This document shows, in pieces, positions 6,894-14,561 of a DNA stretch of 23,643 nucleotides. The translations under genes and the position numbers were made by a program. The stretch is taken from assembly GCA_002411105.1 (NCBI GenBank), contig DHQX01000048.1, positions 1-23,643 of the forward strand. Reading direction: 5' to 3'. The number at the start of each line of letters is the position of its first letter. Position 1 is the first letter of the stretch. Below the pieces are notes generated by a model. The model made no database searches, was not told the origin of the DNA, and saw only the letters and a program-made list of their open reading frames with translations. The DNA is from Christensenella sp. UBA5327. Its GTDB lineage: Bacteria; Bacillota; Clostridia; Christensenellales; Aristaeellaceae.

Positions 6894-8376
6894 AAAAGCG
6901 GGGTTCAAGCGTTTTATGGGTAAGTCCGGTCTCAGGCGGCTGGCGGCGATGCTGGCGGCAGCGCTGATGCTCTTGACGGGCGCGGCCCGGGCGGCGGCTC
7001 CCGGCGGCCTGGCGGGCATCTATCAGGCCCGGGGCCTGGCCGGGGAAGCCAGCCTGACGCTGGACGCCTGGCCGGACCTGACCCCGGAAACCCTCAGCGC
7101 CATGCAGGCCTGGCTGGCCTTCCTCCGCCTGAGCTTTTATGCTGGGGAGGGGCAAAGCGGGCTTGCGCTCAATGACGGCAGCAGGCAGGTTTTCAAGGCG
7201 CAAAGCCGGCATGCCGGGGAGGCGAGCAGCCTGACGCTCATGGCCCCTGGGGGGCTGGCCCCCACGGAGTATGTGGGGACAAAGGATGCGCCGCCCCTTG
7301 AGACGCTCTTTGGCGTGGGTGTGATCCCGGACTTCCGGGGCCTGGCGGTGGCCCTGCCCCGGCTGGGGGAGGCGCTGGCAGCGGGGCTTGTGCCCTATGA
7401 GAAGCCGCAGGCCACCAAGACCAGCCTCAAGGGCGTGGGAAGGGCTGAGAGCCGGCTGAATTACGCCCTGAGCGTGGAGGAGGCCAGCGCCTGGTGGCAG
7501 CAGAGCCTGCCCCAGGTGCGCGCCATCTGGGCAGAGGCGGCGGCGGGGTTGCCCAAAGGCTGGCGGGAGGCTGGGGAAGGGGCCATTGAAAGCCTCGCTT
7601 TCACGGGTAAACTGACGGCAAGACGGCTGCTGGACGGGGACGGAAAGGACCTGGGCTTTCAGGTGACGGCCCCCATTGAGGCGATGGGGCAGGGCTATAA
7701 GCTGGATGTCACCTGTGGTTTCCGGGCGGAGACCGGGCTTTACCTCAGCCTCAAGCTGCCCGCCGTCAAGGGGCGTGACCGGCTGGAGTCTGCCATCACC
7801 CTGGCCTTTGCCGACAAGGATGGCCGCCCCCGCCTCAAAGGGGATTACAGCCTGAGCCAGACCCTGGGTGGGGACAAGCGGACCATCAGCGGCAAGGTGG
7901 ATATCGCCCGCGGGGCAGAGCATCTAAGCGGGGAAATCACCGCCCAGGTGCGGCACACAGGGGACGCGCCGCTCAAGCGGGACCACCTGCTGGCGCCGGA
8001 GTTTAGCCTGAAGGGGAATGAGTTGACCGGCAGCCTGCGGTGGGTGGAGGCCGAAGGGAAAAACACCCTGCGGGACCTGACCCTGACCCTGCGCCTGGGC
8101 CCCGGGGGCGAGGACGCAGCGATGACCCCCCAAGCCCGGGTGGACCTGCGGGGAGCTGACGACCTGGCCCGTGGCCACGCGGCCCGGCAGGCGGCGGAGG
8201 CGCTGATCCCCTACCTTCGGGAAAAGTTGCTGACCCTGCCCCAGGCGACCCGGCTTTTGGTGCTGCATGACTGGGGGCGCGTACGCCGCGCCCTGGGGGA
8301 GGCCCAGACCCCGGCGCTCCCCGAAGCGCAACCTGACTTATTCACCGTGGTGGATGACACGGATACTCAACCCTAA
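6886..8376 (+). CDS. Secreted protein of unknown function, first of a related pair
   Basis: 496 residues. The ATG at 6886 lies inside the end of uvrC (8-nt overlap), with AAGGAG at 6871-6876. The N-terminus has a basic stretch (FMGKSGLRR) and a hydrophobic core ending TGAARAAA, a signal peptidase I type signal to ~residue 34. The mature part is rich in beta-strand-like alternation, with strands such as AIESLAFTGKLTARRLL, YKLDVTCGFRAET and LRDLTLTLRLG, and ends in a helical segment (~445-475). Layout and several blocks resemble the next gene, so the two are probably diverged paralogs. No catalytic motif or known domain is recognised; a lipid/ligand-binding beta fold of the LolA/LppX kind would fit but is a guess. 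It is co-transcribed with uvrC. Confidence 0.8.
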   Translation: MHEKAGFKRFMGKSGLRRLAAMLAAALMLLTGAARAAAPGGLAGIYQARGLAGEASLTLDAWPDLTPETLSAMQAWLAFLRLSFYAGEGQSGLALNDGSRQVFKAQSRHAGEASSLTLMAPGGLAPTEYVGTKDAPPLETLFGVGVIPDFRGLAVALPRLGEALAAGLVPYEKPQATKTSLKGVGRAESRLNYALSVEEASAWWQQSLPQVRAIWAEAAAGLPKGWREAGEGAIESLAFTGKLTARRLLDGDGKDLGFQVTAPIEAMGQGYKLDVTCGFRAETGLYLSLKLPAVKGRDRLESAITLAFADKDGRPRLKGDYSLSQTLGGDKRTISGKVDIARGAEHLSGEITAQVRHTGDAPLKRDHLLAPEFSLKGNELTGSLRWVEAEGKNTLRDLTLTLRLGPGGEDAAMTPQARVDLRGADDLARGHAARQAAEALIPYLREKLLTLPQATRLLVLHDWGRVRRALGEAQTPALPEAQPDLFTVVDDTDTQP

Positions 8377-8393
8377 TCCAAGGAGGAATCATC

Positions 8394-9947
8394 ATGAAAA
8401 AAGCGTTGTCGCTCGTGCTGTCAGCCCTGATCCTGCTCACAGCCCTGCCCGCCCTGGCCCAGGAGTACACCCTGGACCAAAAGCTGTCCAAACAGGTGAA
8501 GGACGGCTCAGGCCTGCGGATGACCGTCACCTTTGAAAAGACCGGCGGCACCTTCTCGTTGCTTGACCCGGCCACCAACGCCGCTGTGGGCATCCTGGCC
8601 CAGGGCTCCAGCCTCACCCTGCGCTACCTGCGGGGCGTGGGCATGCTCAAGGGCAAGGAGGATCTGGAAATCACCCTGATGAAGGGGACCCAGCAGCTGG
8701 CGGATCTGAAATACGTGAAGGACACGCAATTGGAGGCGCTGACCTCAACGCTCCTTGGCGGCGTAGGCTATGCGGATGTGCGGGATGGCGGGGTGCTGAT
8801 GGCCCTTGTCACCGGGCAGGATGTGGCCTGGCCGCCGGTGGAGGGGGTGCTCTACAAGGTGAACAGCGCCGAATCCACCTGGCAGGCGGCGGCAGGAAGG
8901 AAGCTGGACCTGTATACGGCAAAGCTGTCGGTGTGGCTCCAGGGCTTCACCAAGACCGACACCCAGCGGGATGAGGCGGGCAACCTTCAAAACACAATCA
9001 CCATCACCGTGCCCGCGGATCAGCTCAAAGGGCAGATCAAGCAGCTGCTGATGGACATGTATCAGGATCAGGAGCTGCTGGCCCTGCTGGGCCAGGAGCT
9101 GGACGGGCGCCAGGCGGCGGCCTATCTGCAGCCCGGCATGCTCAACAGCTTCTTTAGCGCCCTTGACCAGCTGAAGCTGGCGGGCAACATGGAATCCGTC
9201 CGGGTGTTTGATGCCCAGGCAAGGCTTGTGAAAAGCCACCTGACGCTGCCCCTGGGCGGCGCGCGGGGGGCGCGAAGCTTGATCATCGAATACACCCTGC
9301 TGCCTGATGGTGGGGAGAACAACGCCTATACCCTTGAGATGATGCCCAAGAACCCGGCCAATACTGTGGGCACCATCCATAGCCTCACCTATATCGGAGG
9401 CAGCATCGACGACGCGCCGGAGAGCCAGGCTTACACCGGGGTGTACACCCATGCTCCCGAGGCAGGCCAGGGGAATTTCACCGTGGCTGAGGGACAGAAG
9501 GCCGATGAGACCGCCAAATCCTACAACTTCAACCTCTACATGAGCCCGGGCGCTGAAACCCAGGACCCGGTGACCAGGCGCTCCAGCCGGGAGGACGAGT
9601 ACACCCTGCTGGTCACCCCCCAGTGGGAGGAGGCCCCGGCGCCCCAGGCGCTGAGCCTGAAGATGCGCCTTGAAAGCGGCGACCGCACCAACTCCGCCAC
9701 CTCCTTTAAGGGCACCCTCACCTGGCAGGATCAGGGCAGCGATGCCCGCATCACCGCCAACATCGAGGGCACATCCGCCCCGCCCTGGCAGATCGCCGAC
9801 GTGAACCCCGCCGGCCTCACCCGGGTGGACACCATGACCAAGCCCCAGCTGGAGGCCCTGGGCAAGCAAATCCAGCAGACCCTGGCCAGCGCGCTGGCCC
9901 AGATGGTGCTGAAGCTGACCGCACCGCTGGCGACCCAGGCGCCGTAA
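8394..9947 (+). CDS. Secreted protein of unknown function, second of a related pair
   Basis: 517 residues. The ATG at 8394 has AAGGAGG (8380-8386) upstream and lies 17 nt after the previous stop. It has a clear signal peptide (MKKALSLVLSALILLTALPALAQ, cleavage after ALA ~22). The mature part has long amphipathic beta strands (KLSVWLQGF, NTITITVPAD, YTLEMMPKN, YNFNLYMSP, ALSLKMRLES, FKGTLTWQDQG) and a C-terminal helix (TKPQLEALGKQIQQTLASAL). The order of blocks parallels the gene at 6886-8376: a strand region, a helix near ~220 (LKGQIKQLLMDM), more strands, a terminal helix. I recognise no family. It is the last gene of the uvrC operon and is followed by a strong terminator. Confidence 0.82.
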   Translation: MKKALSLVLSALILLTALPALAQEYTLDQKLSKQVKDGSGLRMTVTFEKTGGTFSLLDPATNAAVGILAQGSSLTLRYLRGVGMLKGKEDLEITLMKGTQQLADLKYVKDTQLEALTSTLLGGVGYADVRDGGVLMALVTGQDVAWPPVEGVLYKVNSAESTWQAAAGRKLDLYTAKLSVWLQGFTKTDTQRDEAGNLQNTITITVPADQLKGQIKQLLMDMYQDQELLALLGQELDGRQAAAYLQPGMLNSFFSALDQLKLAGNMESVRVFDAQARLVKSHLTLPLGGARGARSLIIEYTLLPDGGENNAYTLEMMPKNPANTVGTIHSLTYIGGSIDDAPESQAYTGVYTHAPEAGQGNFTVAEGQKADETAKSYNFNLYMSPGAETQDPVTRRSSREDEYTLLVTPQWEEAPAPQALSLKMRLESGDRTNSATSFKGTLTWQDQGSDARITANIEGTSAPPWQIADVNPAGLTRVDTMTKPQLEALGKQIQQTLASALAQMVLKLTAPLATQAP

Positions 9948-9963
9948 ACCGGATCAAGACTTA

Positions 9964-9995
9964 GGGGCTGCCGCAATGATGCGGCAGCCCCTTTT
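9964..9995 (+). terminator. Rho-independent terminator of the uvrC operon
   Basis: A perfect 12-bp stem (9964-9975 with 9980-9991, arm GGGGCTGCCGCA), ATGA loop and TTTT. It starts 17 nt after the stop at 9947. On the minus strand no T run follows, so it is not a good terminator for the opposing operon ending at 10035. Confidence 0.9.
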
Positions 9996-10034
9996 GCTGA
10001 GGATTTGGCTGTGTTTGCCGGAGGGAAGGGCGGT

Positions 10035-11276
10035 TTACATCATCCGGGATGGTGCCTGCCCTTTCCCCAGGCCCAGCCTTTGCCTCAGCGTCCCATAGGG
10101 CTTGACCAGCAGGAACCCAAACCCCGTGCAGGCCAGGGTCATCAGGCGGTGGAGAAACTGGAGGCGCAGGACTTCGGGGGTGCGCAGGGCGATGAGGGGG
10201 GTGGCCTGGGCGCGCAGGGCCCAGAAGGTTTTGAGGATTTCCCGGGGCTCCACCAGGATGGCGGGCACCCACTCAGGGAAGACATAGACTGGGGCGACCA
10301 GCGCCTGGAGGATCAGGAACAGGGCGCCCAGGTTGAGGGTGATGAGCATGAGCGCCAGGAGGGCTTTGCCGGCAAACCCGGGCAGCAGGCGCGCGGCGTA
10401 TTGGGACTGCAGGCGCCTTTTGCTGTGGTGGACAAGGCCCCGGATGGCCCTGGCGCTCAGGCGCAGGGTGAGGGAGATGGCGGCCAGGCCCATCAGGCAA
10501 AGCAGGATGCGCAGGGGCAGGCGGGCCCGGTAGGACTCCTTGGCCAGGCTGTAAAAGGTGCCGCCTGATTGCCACTGGGCCATGCCCTGGCTGAGGGCGG
10601 CGTAGGCGCCGCTGCCGGGCTTGGGCAGGAGGTTGACGGCCATCATCTGGGTGGGGATGCCGGCTTTGATCAGCGCGCCCAGGGGCACCTCCGCCCGACG
10701 CTCCTCCTGATCGCCTGCGGTGCGGGGCTTGCGCACCACCCCCACCACGGTGAAAGGCTTGCCGCTGATCACAAGCTGCCGCCCCACCGGATCGCCCACC
10801 CGGTACAGCGCGATTGCCAGTTGCTCATCGATGACCGCCACCGGGCTGCCCAGCGCGATCTCTTCAAGGTAGAGCTGCCGCCCGGCGGCCAGGGGTGCTT
10901 TGGGCAAGAGCACATTGCCCCACTGCCCCATCACCAGGGCTGTGACGCCCGCGCTGCCGCCATCCCCCAGGTTTGTGGCCGGGGCATAGGCGGTGACCCC
11001 ATAGGACAGCGCGGTGCCGGAGAGGTCTTCCATCTTGTTTTTCAGGGATTTCAAGCGCTCCTCCATGGCGGTGGGGGCGGGTTTTTTGGTTTCCTCAGGG
11101 GCGGGCGCTTCCCCTGCCTCATCAGCTGCCGGGAGGAGTTTCCTGTCCTCCCTGGGCATTTCGTGGGGGGAGGGGAGGCAATAGCTGAACACCCCGGGCA
11201 GGTTGCCCGCCTGGAGGGATACCAGCGCGATCACAGCGGCCAGCAGCAGGAGGGCCGCCCCCCGTTTAATCGACAT
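10035..11276 (-). CDS. MacB-like ABC transporter permease protein (no ATPase domain)
   Basis: 413 residues. The architecture is that of the MacB/FtsX permease family: N-terminal helix (~6-24), a large outside domain (~27-250), then three membrane helices (~252-275, ~304-330, ~374-393). The outside domain contains a typical MacB periplasmic-core stretch: PVAVIDEQLAIALYRVGDPV then GRQLVISGKPFTVVGVV. A Pro/Glu-rich stretch (~40-70) follows the first helix. The family couples ATP hydrolysis by a partner ATPase to extrusion or mechanical work outside the membrane. The ATG at 11276 overlaps the adaptor gene by 11 nt, so the two are translationally coupled. It is the last gene of the five-gene operon. 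No ATPase gene is adjacent, which is unusual. Confidence 0.82.
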   Translation of the reverse strand: MSIKRGAALLLLAAVIALVSLQAGNLPGVFSYCLPSPHEMPREDRKLLPAADEAGEAPAPEETKKPAPTAMEERLKSLKNKMEDLSGTALSYGVTAYAPATNLGDGGSAGVTALVMGQWGNVLLPKAPLAAGRQLYLEEIALGSPVAVIDEQLAIALYRVGDPVGRQLVISGKPFTVVGVVRKPRTAGDQEERRAEVPLGALIKAGIPTQMMAVNLLPKPGSGAYAALSQGMAQWQSGGTFYSLAKESYRARLPLRILLCLMGLAAISLTLRLSARAIRGLVHHSKRRLQSQYAARLLPGFAGKALLALMLITLNLGALFLILQALVAPVYVFPEWVPAILVEPREILKTFWALRAQATPLIALRTPEVLRLQFLHRLMTLACTGFGFLLVKPYGTLRQRLGLGKGQAPSRMM

Positions 11277-12816
11277 ATTCCATCACAGCCTGTCCGTCTG
11301 CCAGGGTGCGGTCCTCGCGGTCGGCGATTTCCACATAGCTCAGGTCATCCTCCAGCGCTGCCAGTTTGGAGGAGGTCTCAATCACCGTCACATCCTGCTT
11401 TTTGACCGTGTGGGCAGCGCCGCCCAGCATGCTGCCCCAGTTTTGCTGTACGGTGTAGACGTAGTATTTGCCCTCCCCGCTGCTGCGCAGGGCGCTGGCA
11501 GGGATCAGGGTGGTGGTGCGCTGGGCTTTGTAGATGATCTGCATCTCCTGGGGCTGGGCCATCAGCTTGCTCAGGCCTCCCAGGGCGGAGAGGGTCTCCT
11601 GATCCAGGGCGATGACGGCGTATTTTTTGCTGTCTGCGGTGAAGGTGATGTCGGTGATGGTCAGCTCTTTGTTGTAGCCCTCAATGGTGGCCTTCATGCC
11701 GGCGGCCAGGGGCTTTTTGATGTCGGTGATATCACAGCGGAGCACAGGCTGCTCCCCGGGCTTGCTGAGGGTGTAGGCGGGCTTGGCCGCGTCATATTTG
11801 TCCCCCACCTTCAGGTTCATTTCCATCAGCCAGCCTTCCCGGGAGGCCACGGCCTTCTGGAGGCCGATGTTCTTTTCCTCCAGCTCCAGCATTTTTTGTG
11901 ACAGCTTGGCGATGTCTTCCTTCATGCCATCGATTTTCTGGATGTATTTATAGACGCCGTCCCCGGTGCGCTTGACCGGGCCCGTGCCCTTGTAGATGTT
12001 GTGTAGCGTGACCGCGGCCTGGTCGGCGGCGGTCTTGGCGGTGTACGCCTCCTGCATGGCGGTTTTGAGGGCGGCCATCAAGGCCTCCTGGCGCTTAGCC
12101 TCCGGGGAGGGCGTGGTGCCGCTGTCCGCGGCCGCGCTTGGGGCGGGCGGGGGGGCGGCGGGGGCCGGGGTGGGCGTCTCGGGTGCCGGGCTTGGGCTGG
12201 GGGTGGCTTTGGCCTTTTTGGCGGGGGTTTCCTCAGGCTGAGGGGAGGTAAACAGCGGCTGGATGCCCAGTGCTTGCGCGGCTTGGGTTTGGCCCCAGGT
12301 CTGTGGGTCATCGGGCAGGGTATAGCCCGCCGCCAGGGCGGCGGCCTGGGCGGCATAGAGCTTGTCATAATAGGCGTCGGAGGTGGCCAGCATCTCATTA
12401 TAATAATCGTTGTGCTCGCTGGTGCGGGCAATGCGGATGTGGGCGGCGACCTCCACCGCCAGCTCCCGCGCCTTTTTGTCATAGTCCTGCTTGATTTTGT
12501 CCAGCGCCTCCTCAAAGCCGGCGGCATGGGCGGTGAAGAGGGTATCCCCCTGCTTGATGAGGTAGCCGGGCTTTGCCATCACACGGGTGATGGTGATGGG
12601 CAGCGCCTGGGCATCCGGAAGAGTGACCGGCTCCCCTTCGGAGAAGAGGATTTCCCCCTTCACGGGGATTTTGTCCTCCAGCTTGCCCCGGGTGGCGGAT
12701 ATTTTCTGGATTTTTGCTGTGGTGATGGTTTGCAGCGTCCGGGCAAAAAACAGGCACAGCAACAGCACTGCGGCCAGAATCAAAAGGGCCTTGAGGGCTT
12801 TTTGTTTTGTCGTCAT
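11266..12816 (-). CDS. HlyD/MacA-like membrane-fusion (efflux adaptor) protein
   Basis: 516 residues. The ATG at 12816 has GTGAGGA upstream, overlapping the stop of the preceding permease gene (7-nt gap). There is one N-terminal membrane helix (~8-26), then a barrel/lipoyl-like segment (VKGEILFSEGEPVTLPDAQ ... VMAKPGYLIKQGDTLF). Two helical arms follow (~95-165 and ~240-330), separated by a Pro/Ala/Ser/Thr-rich insert (~190-238, TPSPSPAPETPTPAPAAPPP). Then come the second lipoyl half (MNLKVGDKYDAAKPAYTLSK), a beta-barrel region (GMKATIEGYNKELTITDITF) and a membrane-proximal part. This is the usual order of adaptors that pair with MacB-type permeases, and the next gene is one. The cargo is unknown. 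The Pro-rich insert in place of a continuous coiled coil is odd. Confidence 0.82.
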   Translation of the reverse strand: MTTKQKALKALLILAAVLLLCLFFARTLQTITTAKIQKISATRGKLEDKIPVKGEILFSEGEPVTLPDAQALPITITRVMAKPGYLIKQGDTLFTAHAAGFEEALDKIKQDYDKKARELAVEVAAHIRIARTSEHNDYYNEMLATSDAYYDKLYAAQAAALAAGYTLPDDPQTWGQTQAAQALGIQPLFTSPQPEETPAKKAKATPSPSPAPETPTPAPAAPPPAPSAAADSGTTPSPEAKRQEALMAALKTAMQEAYTAKTAADQAAVTLHNIYKGTGPVKRTGDGVYKYIQKIDGMKEDIAKLSQKMLELEEKNIGLQKAVASREGWLMEMNLKVGDKYDAAKPAYTLSKPGEQPVLRCDITDIKKPLAAGMKATIEGYNKELTITDITFTADSKKYAVIALDQETLSALGGLSKLMAQPQEMQIIYKAQRTTTLIPASALRSSGEGKYYVYTVQQNWGSMLGGAAHTVKKQDVTVIETSSKLAALEDDLSYVEIADREDRTLADGQAVMEYVD

Positions 12817-12823
12817 GGATTCC

Positions 12824-13714
12824 TCACTTCATGTCGCTCAGCTGGATGCCCAGCAGAATGTCTTCCTGGAAATAGGTATACAGCAGCAGCGCCGGCAGGA
12901 TATACAGCGCCGCCCCCGCGAAGGCGATGCCGGGTTCGCTGCTGGTCATCTGGTTGAACATCACCGACAGGGGCATCAGCGCCTGGTTTTCCCCCAGGTA
13001 AATCAGCGGCTGTTCCACCAGGTTCCAGCTGTCGGCAAAGGACAGCGCCGCCGCGGCGCCCAGGATGGGCTTTGAGATGGGCAGCACCATGTGCACAAAG
13101 CTGCGCCAGGTGCCGGCCCCATCCATCATGGCGGCCTCAAACAGGTCAGGCGGAATGGTCACCATATACTGGCGCACCAGGAAGATGTAAAAGGGGGAGA
13201 ACACCAGGGGCAGAATCACCGCCCACCGGGTGCCCATCAGCCCCAGGCTGCGCATGGTGAGGACGCTGGGGGCCATGGTGACCTGGAAGGGCAGCAGCAT
13301 CAGCATCAGGATGATGAAAAACAGCGTGTCCCGCCCCCGGAAGCGGAAGCGGCTCAGCGCATAGGCCATCATGGGGATAACCAGGGCCTGCCCGGCCAGA
13401 ATCGCGAGGGTGTAGCGGACGGAATTGAAAAACAGCTGCAGGTAGACCGGCTTTTCAATCAGCACGCTGTAGTGCTGGCGCAGGGAGACCATCGCCGGGG
13501 ACAGGAGAATGTCCATCCACTGATCCTGGGCGTAGTTGTTGCGGGTGCCCAGGAAGGCCTTCATCTCGGACATGGGGAAGAAGGAGTAGAGGAAGGTGAG
13601 CAGGATGGGCAACAGCACAAGCGCGCACACCAGGCTCAGCAGCACAAAGCTCAGGATGCGCCCGGGGCGGATGGGCCTGCGTTTTTTTCTGTGGCGGAGG
13701 GTTCTATCTGTCAA
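12824..13714 (-). CDS. Carbohydrate ABC transporter permease (MalG-type)
   Basis: 296 residues from a TTG start at 13714, which overlaps the stop of the upstream permease by 11 nt and has GGGGG upstream. The N-terminus is then MTDRTLRHRKKRR, a normal basic head. In-frame ATGs at 13738 and 13765 would give longer overlaps and Cys-rich, atypical extensions. Six membrane helices are visible, and the EAA loop reads EAAMMDGAGTWRSFVHMVLP with its conserved Gly, which docks the ATPase. The family is the inner permease of importers for oligosaccharides and related solutes. It works with the permease at 13704-14555 and the binding protein at 14562-16880. No cognate ATPase lies in the operon; many Firmicutes share one MsmK/MalK-type ATPase between several such systems. 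Confidence 0.9.
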   Translation of the reverse strand: MTDRTLRHRKKRRPIRPGRILSFVLLSLVCALVLLPILLTFLYSFFPMSEMKAFLGTRNNYAQDQWMDILLSPAMVSLRQHYSVLIEKPVYLQLFFNSVRYTLAILAGQALVIPMMAYALSRFRFRGRDTLFFIILMLMLLPFQVTMAPSVLTMRSLGLMGTRWAVILPLVFSPFYIFLVRQYMVTIPPDLFEAAMMDGAGTWRSFVHMVLPISKPILGAAAALSFADSWNLVEQPLIYLGENQALMPLSVMFNQMTSSEPGIAFAGAALYILPALLLYTYFQEDILLGIQLSDMK

Positions 13715-14555
13715 GGCCGCGCACCCCCTTGCTGGCATAAAGCGCTGCAAACAGCACAAACACAATCACCGCGAAGCTGTAGGCGGCGGTGGTGACATGG
13801 TGGTAGTTGAGCTGTGCAAACATGTTGTTCATGTAATGCTGCAGGGTGTAGACCGCATCGTGGGGGTAGGCCCCGCCGATGAAGTAGACTTCCTTAAAGA
13901 TCTTGAAGGCGTTCACCCAGGCCAATACAAACACCAAAAAAGCGGTGGGCAAAATCAGCGGCAGGGTGATTTTGGTCTCCCGCTGGAAGGGGCCAGCCCC
14001 TTCCAGCATCGCAAACTCATACAGCGCGTCAGGCACCGAGGAGAGGGCGGCGGAGAAGATCACCACGGAGAAACCGATGTTTTTCCAGATGTATAGCAGC
14101 ACCACCGGCACCCGGAGGGCCCCTGAATCCAGCCACAGCACCCGCTGGCCTCCCAGGGCCACGATGGCCCGGTTGATGACGCCGCCATAGTCAAACAGGA
14201 TCATCCACACGATGAGCAGGGCGGCTGAGGGCACCAGGTAGGGCATGAGCAGCACATTGCGAAAGCCGATGGACTTTTCCTTGAGCGCGCGCAGCATCAC
14301 CGCCAGGATGAAGGCGCAGATGAAGATCACCGGGGCGCAGATGAGGCTGAGCACCAGGGAGTTTTGAAGGCCCAGCCGGAAGCCCGCGTTGCCCCACACC
14401 TGCTTGTAGTTGTCAAACAGCACAAAGCGGTTGGAGATGGTGCCGTCGGTCATGCTGAAGTAGATGCCGCCCAGAAAGGGCACCACATAGAACACCATCA
14501 GCCCCAAAAGGCCCGGCAGCAGGAAAAGCCAGAGGCTCTTTTTCCTGTGAAACAC
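13704..14555 (-). CDS. Carbohydrate ABC transporter permease (MalF/UgpA-type)
   Basis: 283 residues from a GTG start at 14555, with AGGGAG nine bases upstream, inside the end of the binding-protein gene (6-nt gap). Membrane helix 1 (~7-29, LWLFLLPGLLGLMVFYVVPF) is the usual start of this family. Five further helices are seen. The EAA loop is EFAMLEGAGPFQRETKITLP, with the conserved Gly. It forms a heterodimer with the MalG-type permease downstream. The typical family length is 280-320, so it is complete. Confidence 0.92.
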   Translation of the reverse strand: MFHRKKSLWLFLLPGLLGLMVFYVVPFLGGIYFSMTDGTISNRFVLFDNYKQVWGNAGFRLGLQNSLVLSLICAPVIFICAFILAVMLRALKEKSIGFRNVLLMPYLVPSAALLIVWMILFDYGGVINRAIVALGGQRVLWLDSGALRVPVVLLYIWKNIGFSVVIFSAALSSVPDALYEFAMLEGAGPFQRETKITLPLILPTAFLVFVLAWVNAFKIFKEVYFIGGAYPHDAVYTLQHYMNNMFAQLNYHHVTTAAYSFAVIVFVLFAALYASKGVRGLDR

Positions 14556-14561
14556 GCTTTA

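Noticed and set aside
6664..7923. 419-codon open frame on the minus strand, antisense to uvrC and the next gene
   Set aside because: Pro/Gly/Arg-rich low-complexity product, no ribosome site, fully antisense to well-supported genes; a GC-rich shadow frame.
8745..9869. 374-codon minus-strand open frame
   Set aside because: Antisense to a signal-peptide-bearing gene with a strong RBS; Gly/His/Leu-rich shadow composition and no start signal.
13715..13765. Upstream ATG starts for the MalG-type permease
   Set aside because: They add a Cys-rich stretch encoded within the upstream permease; the TTG at 13714 gives a normal N-terminus and the same 11-nt overlap seen elsewhere in the operon.
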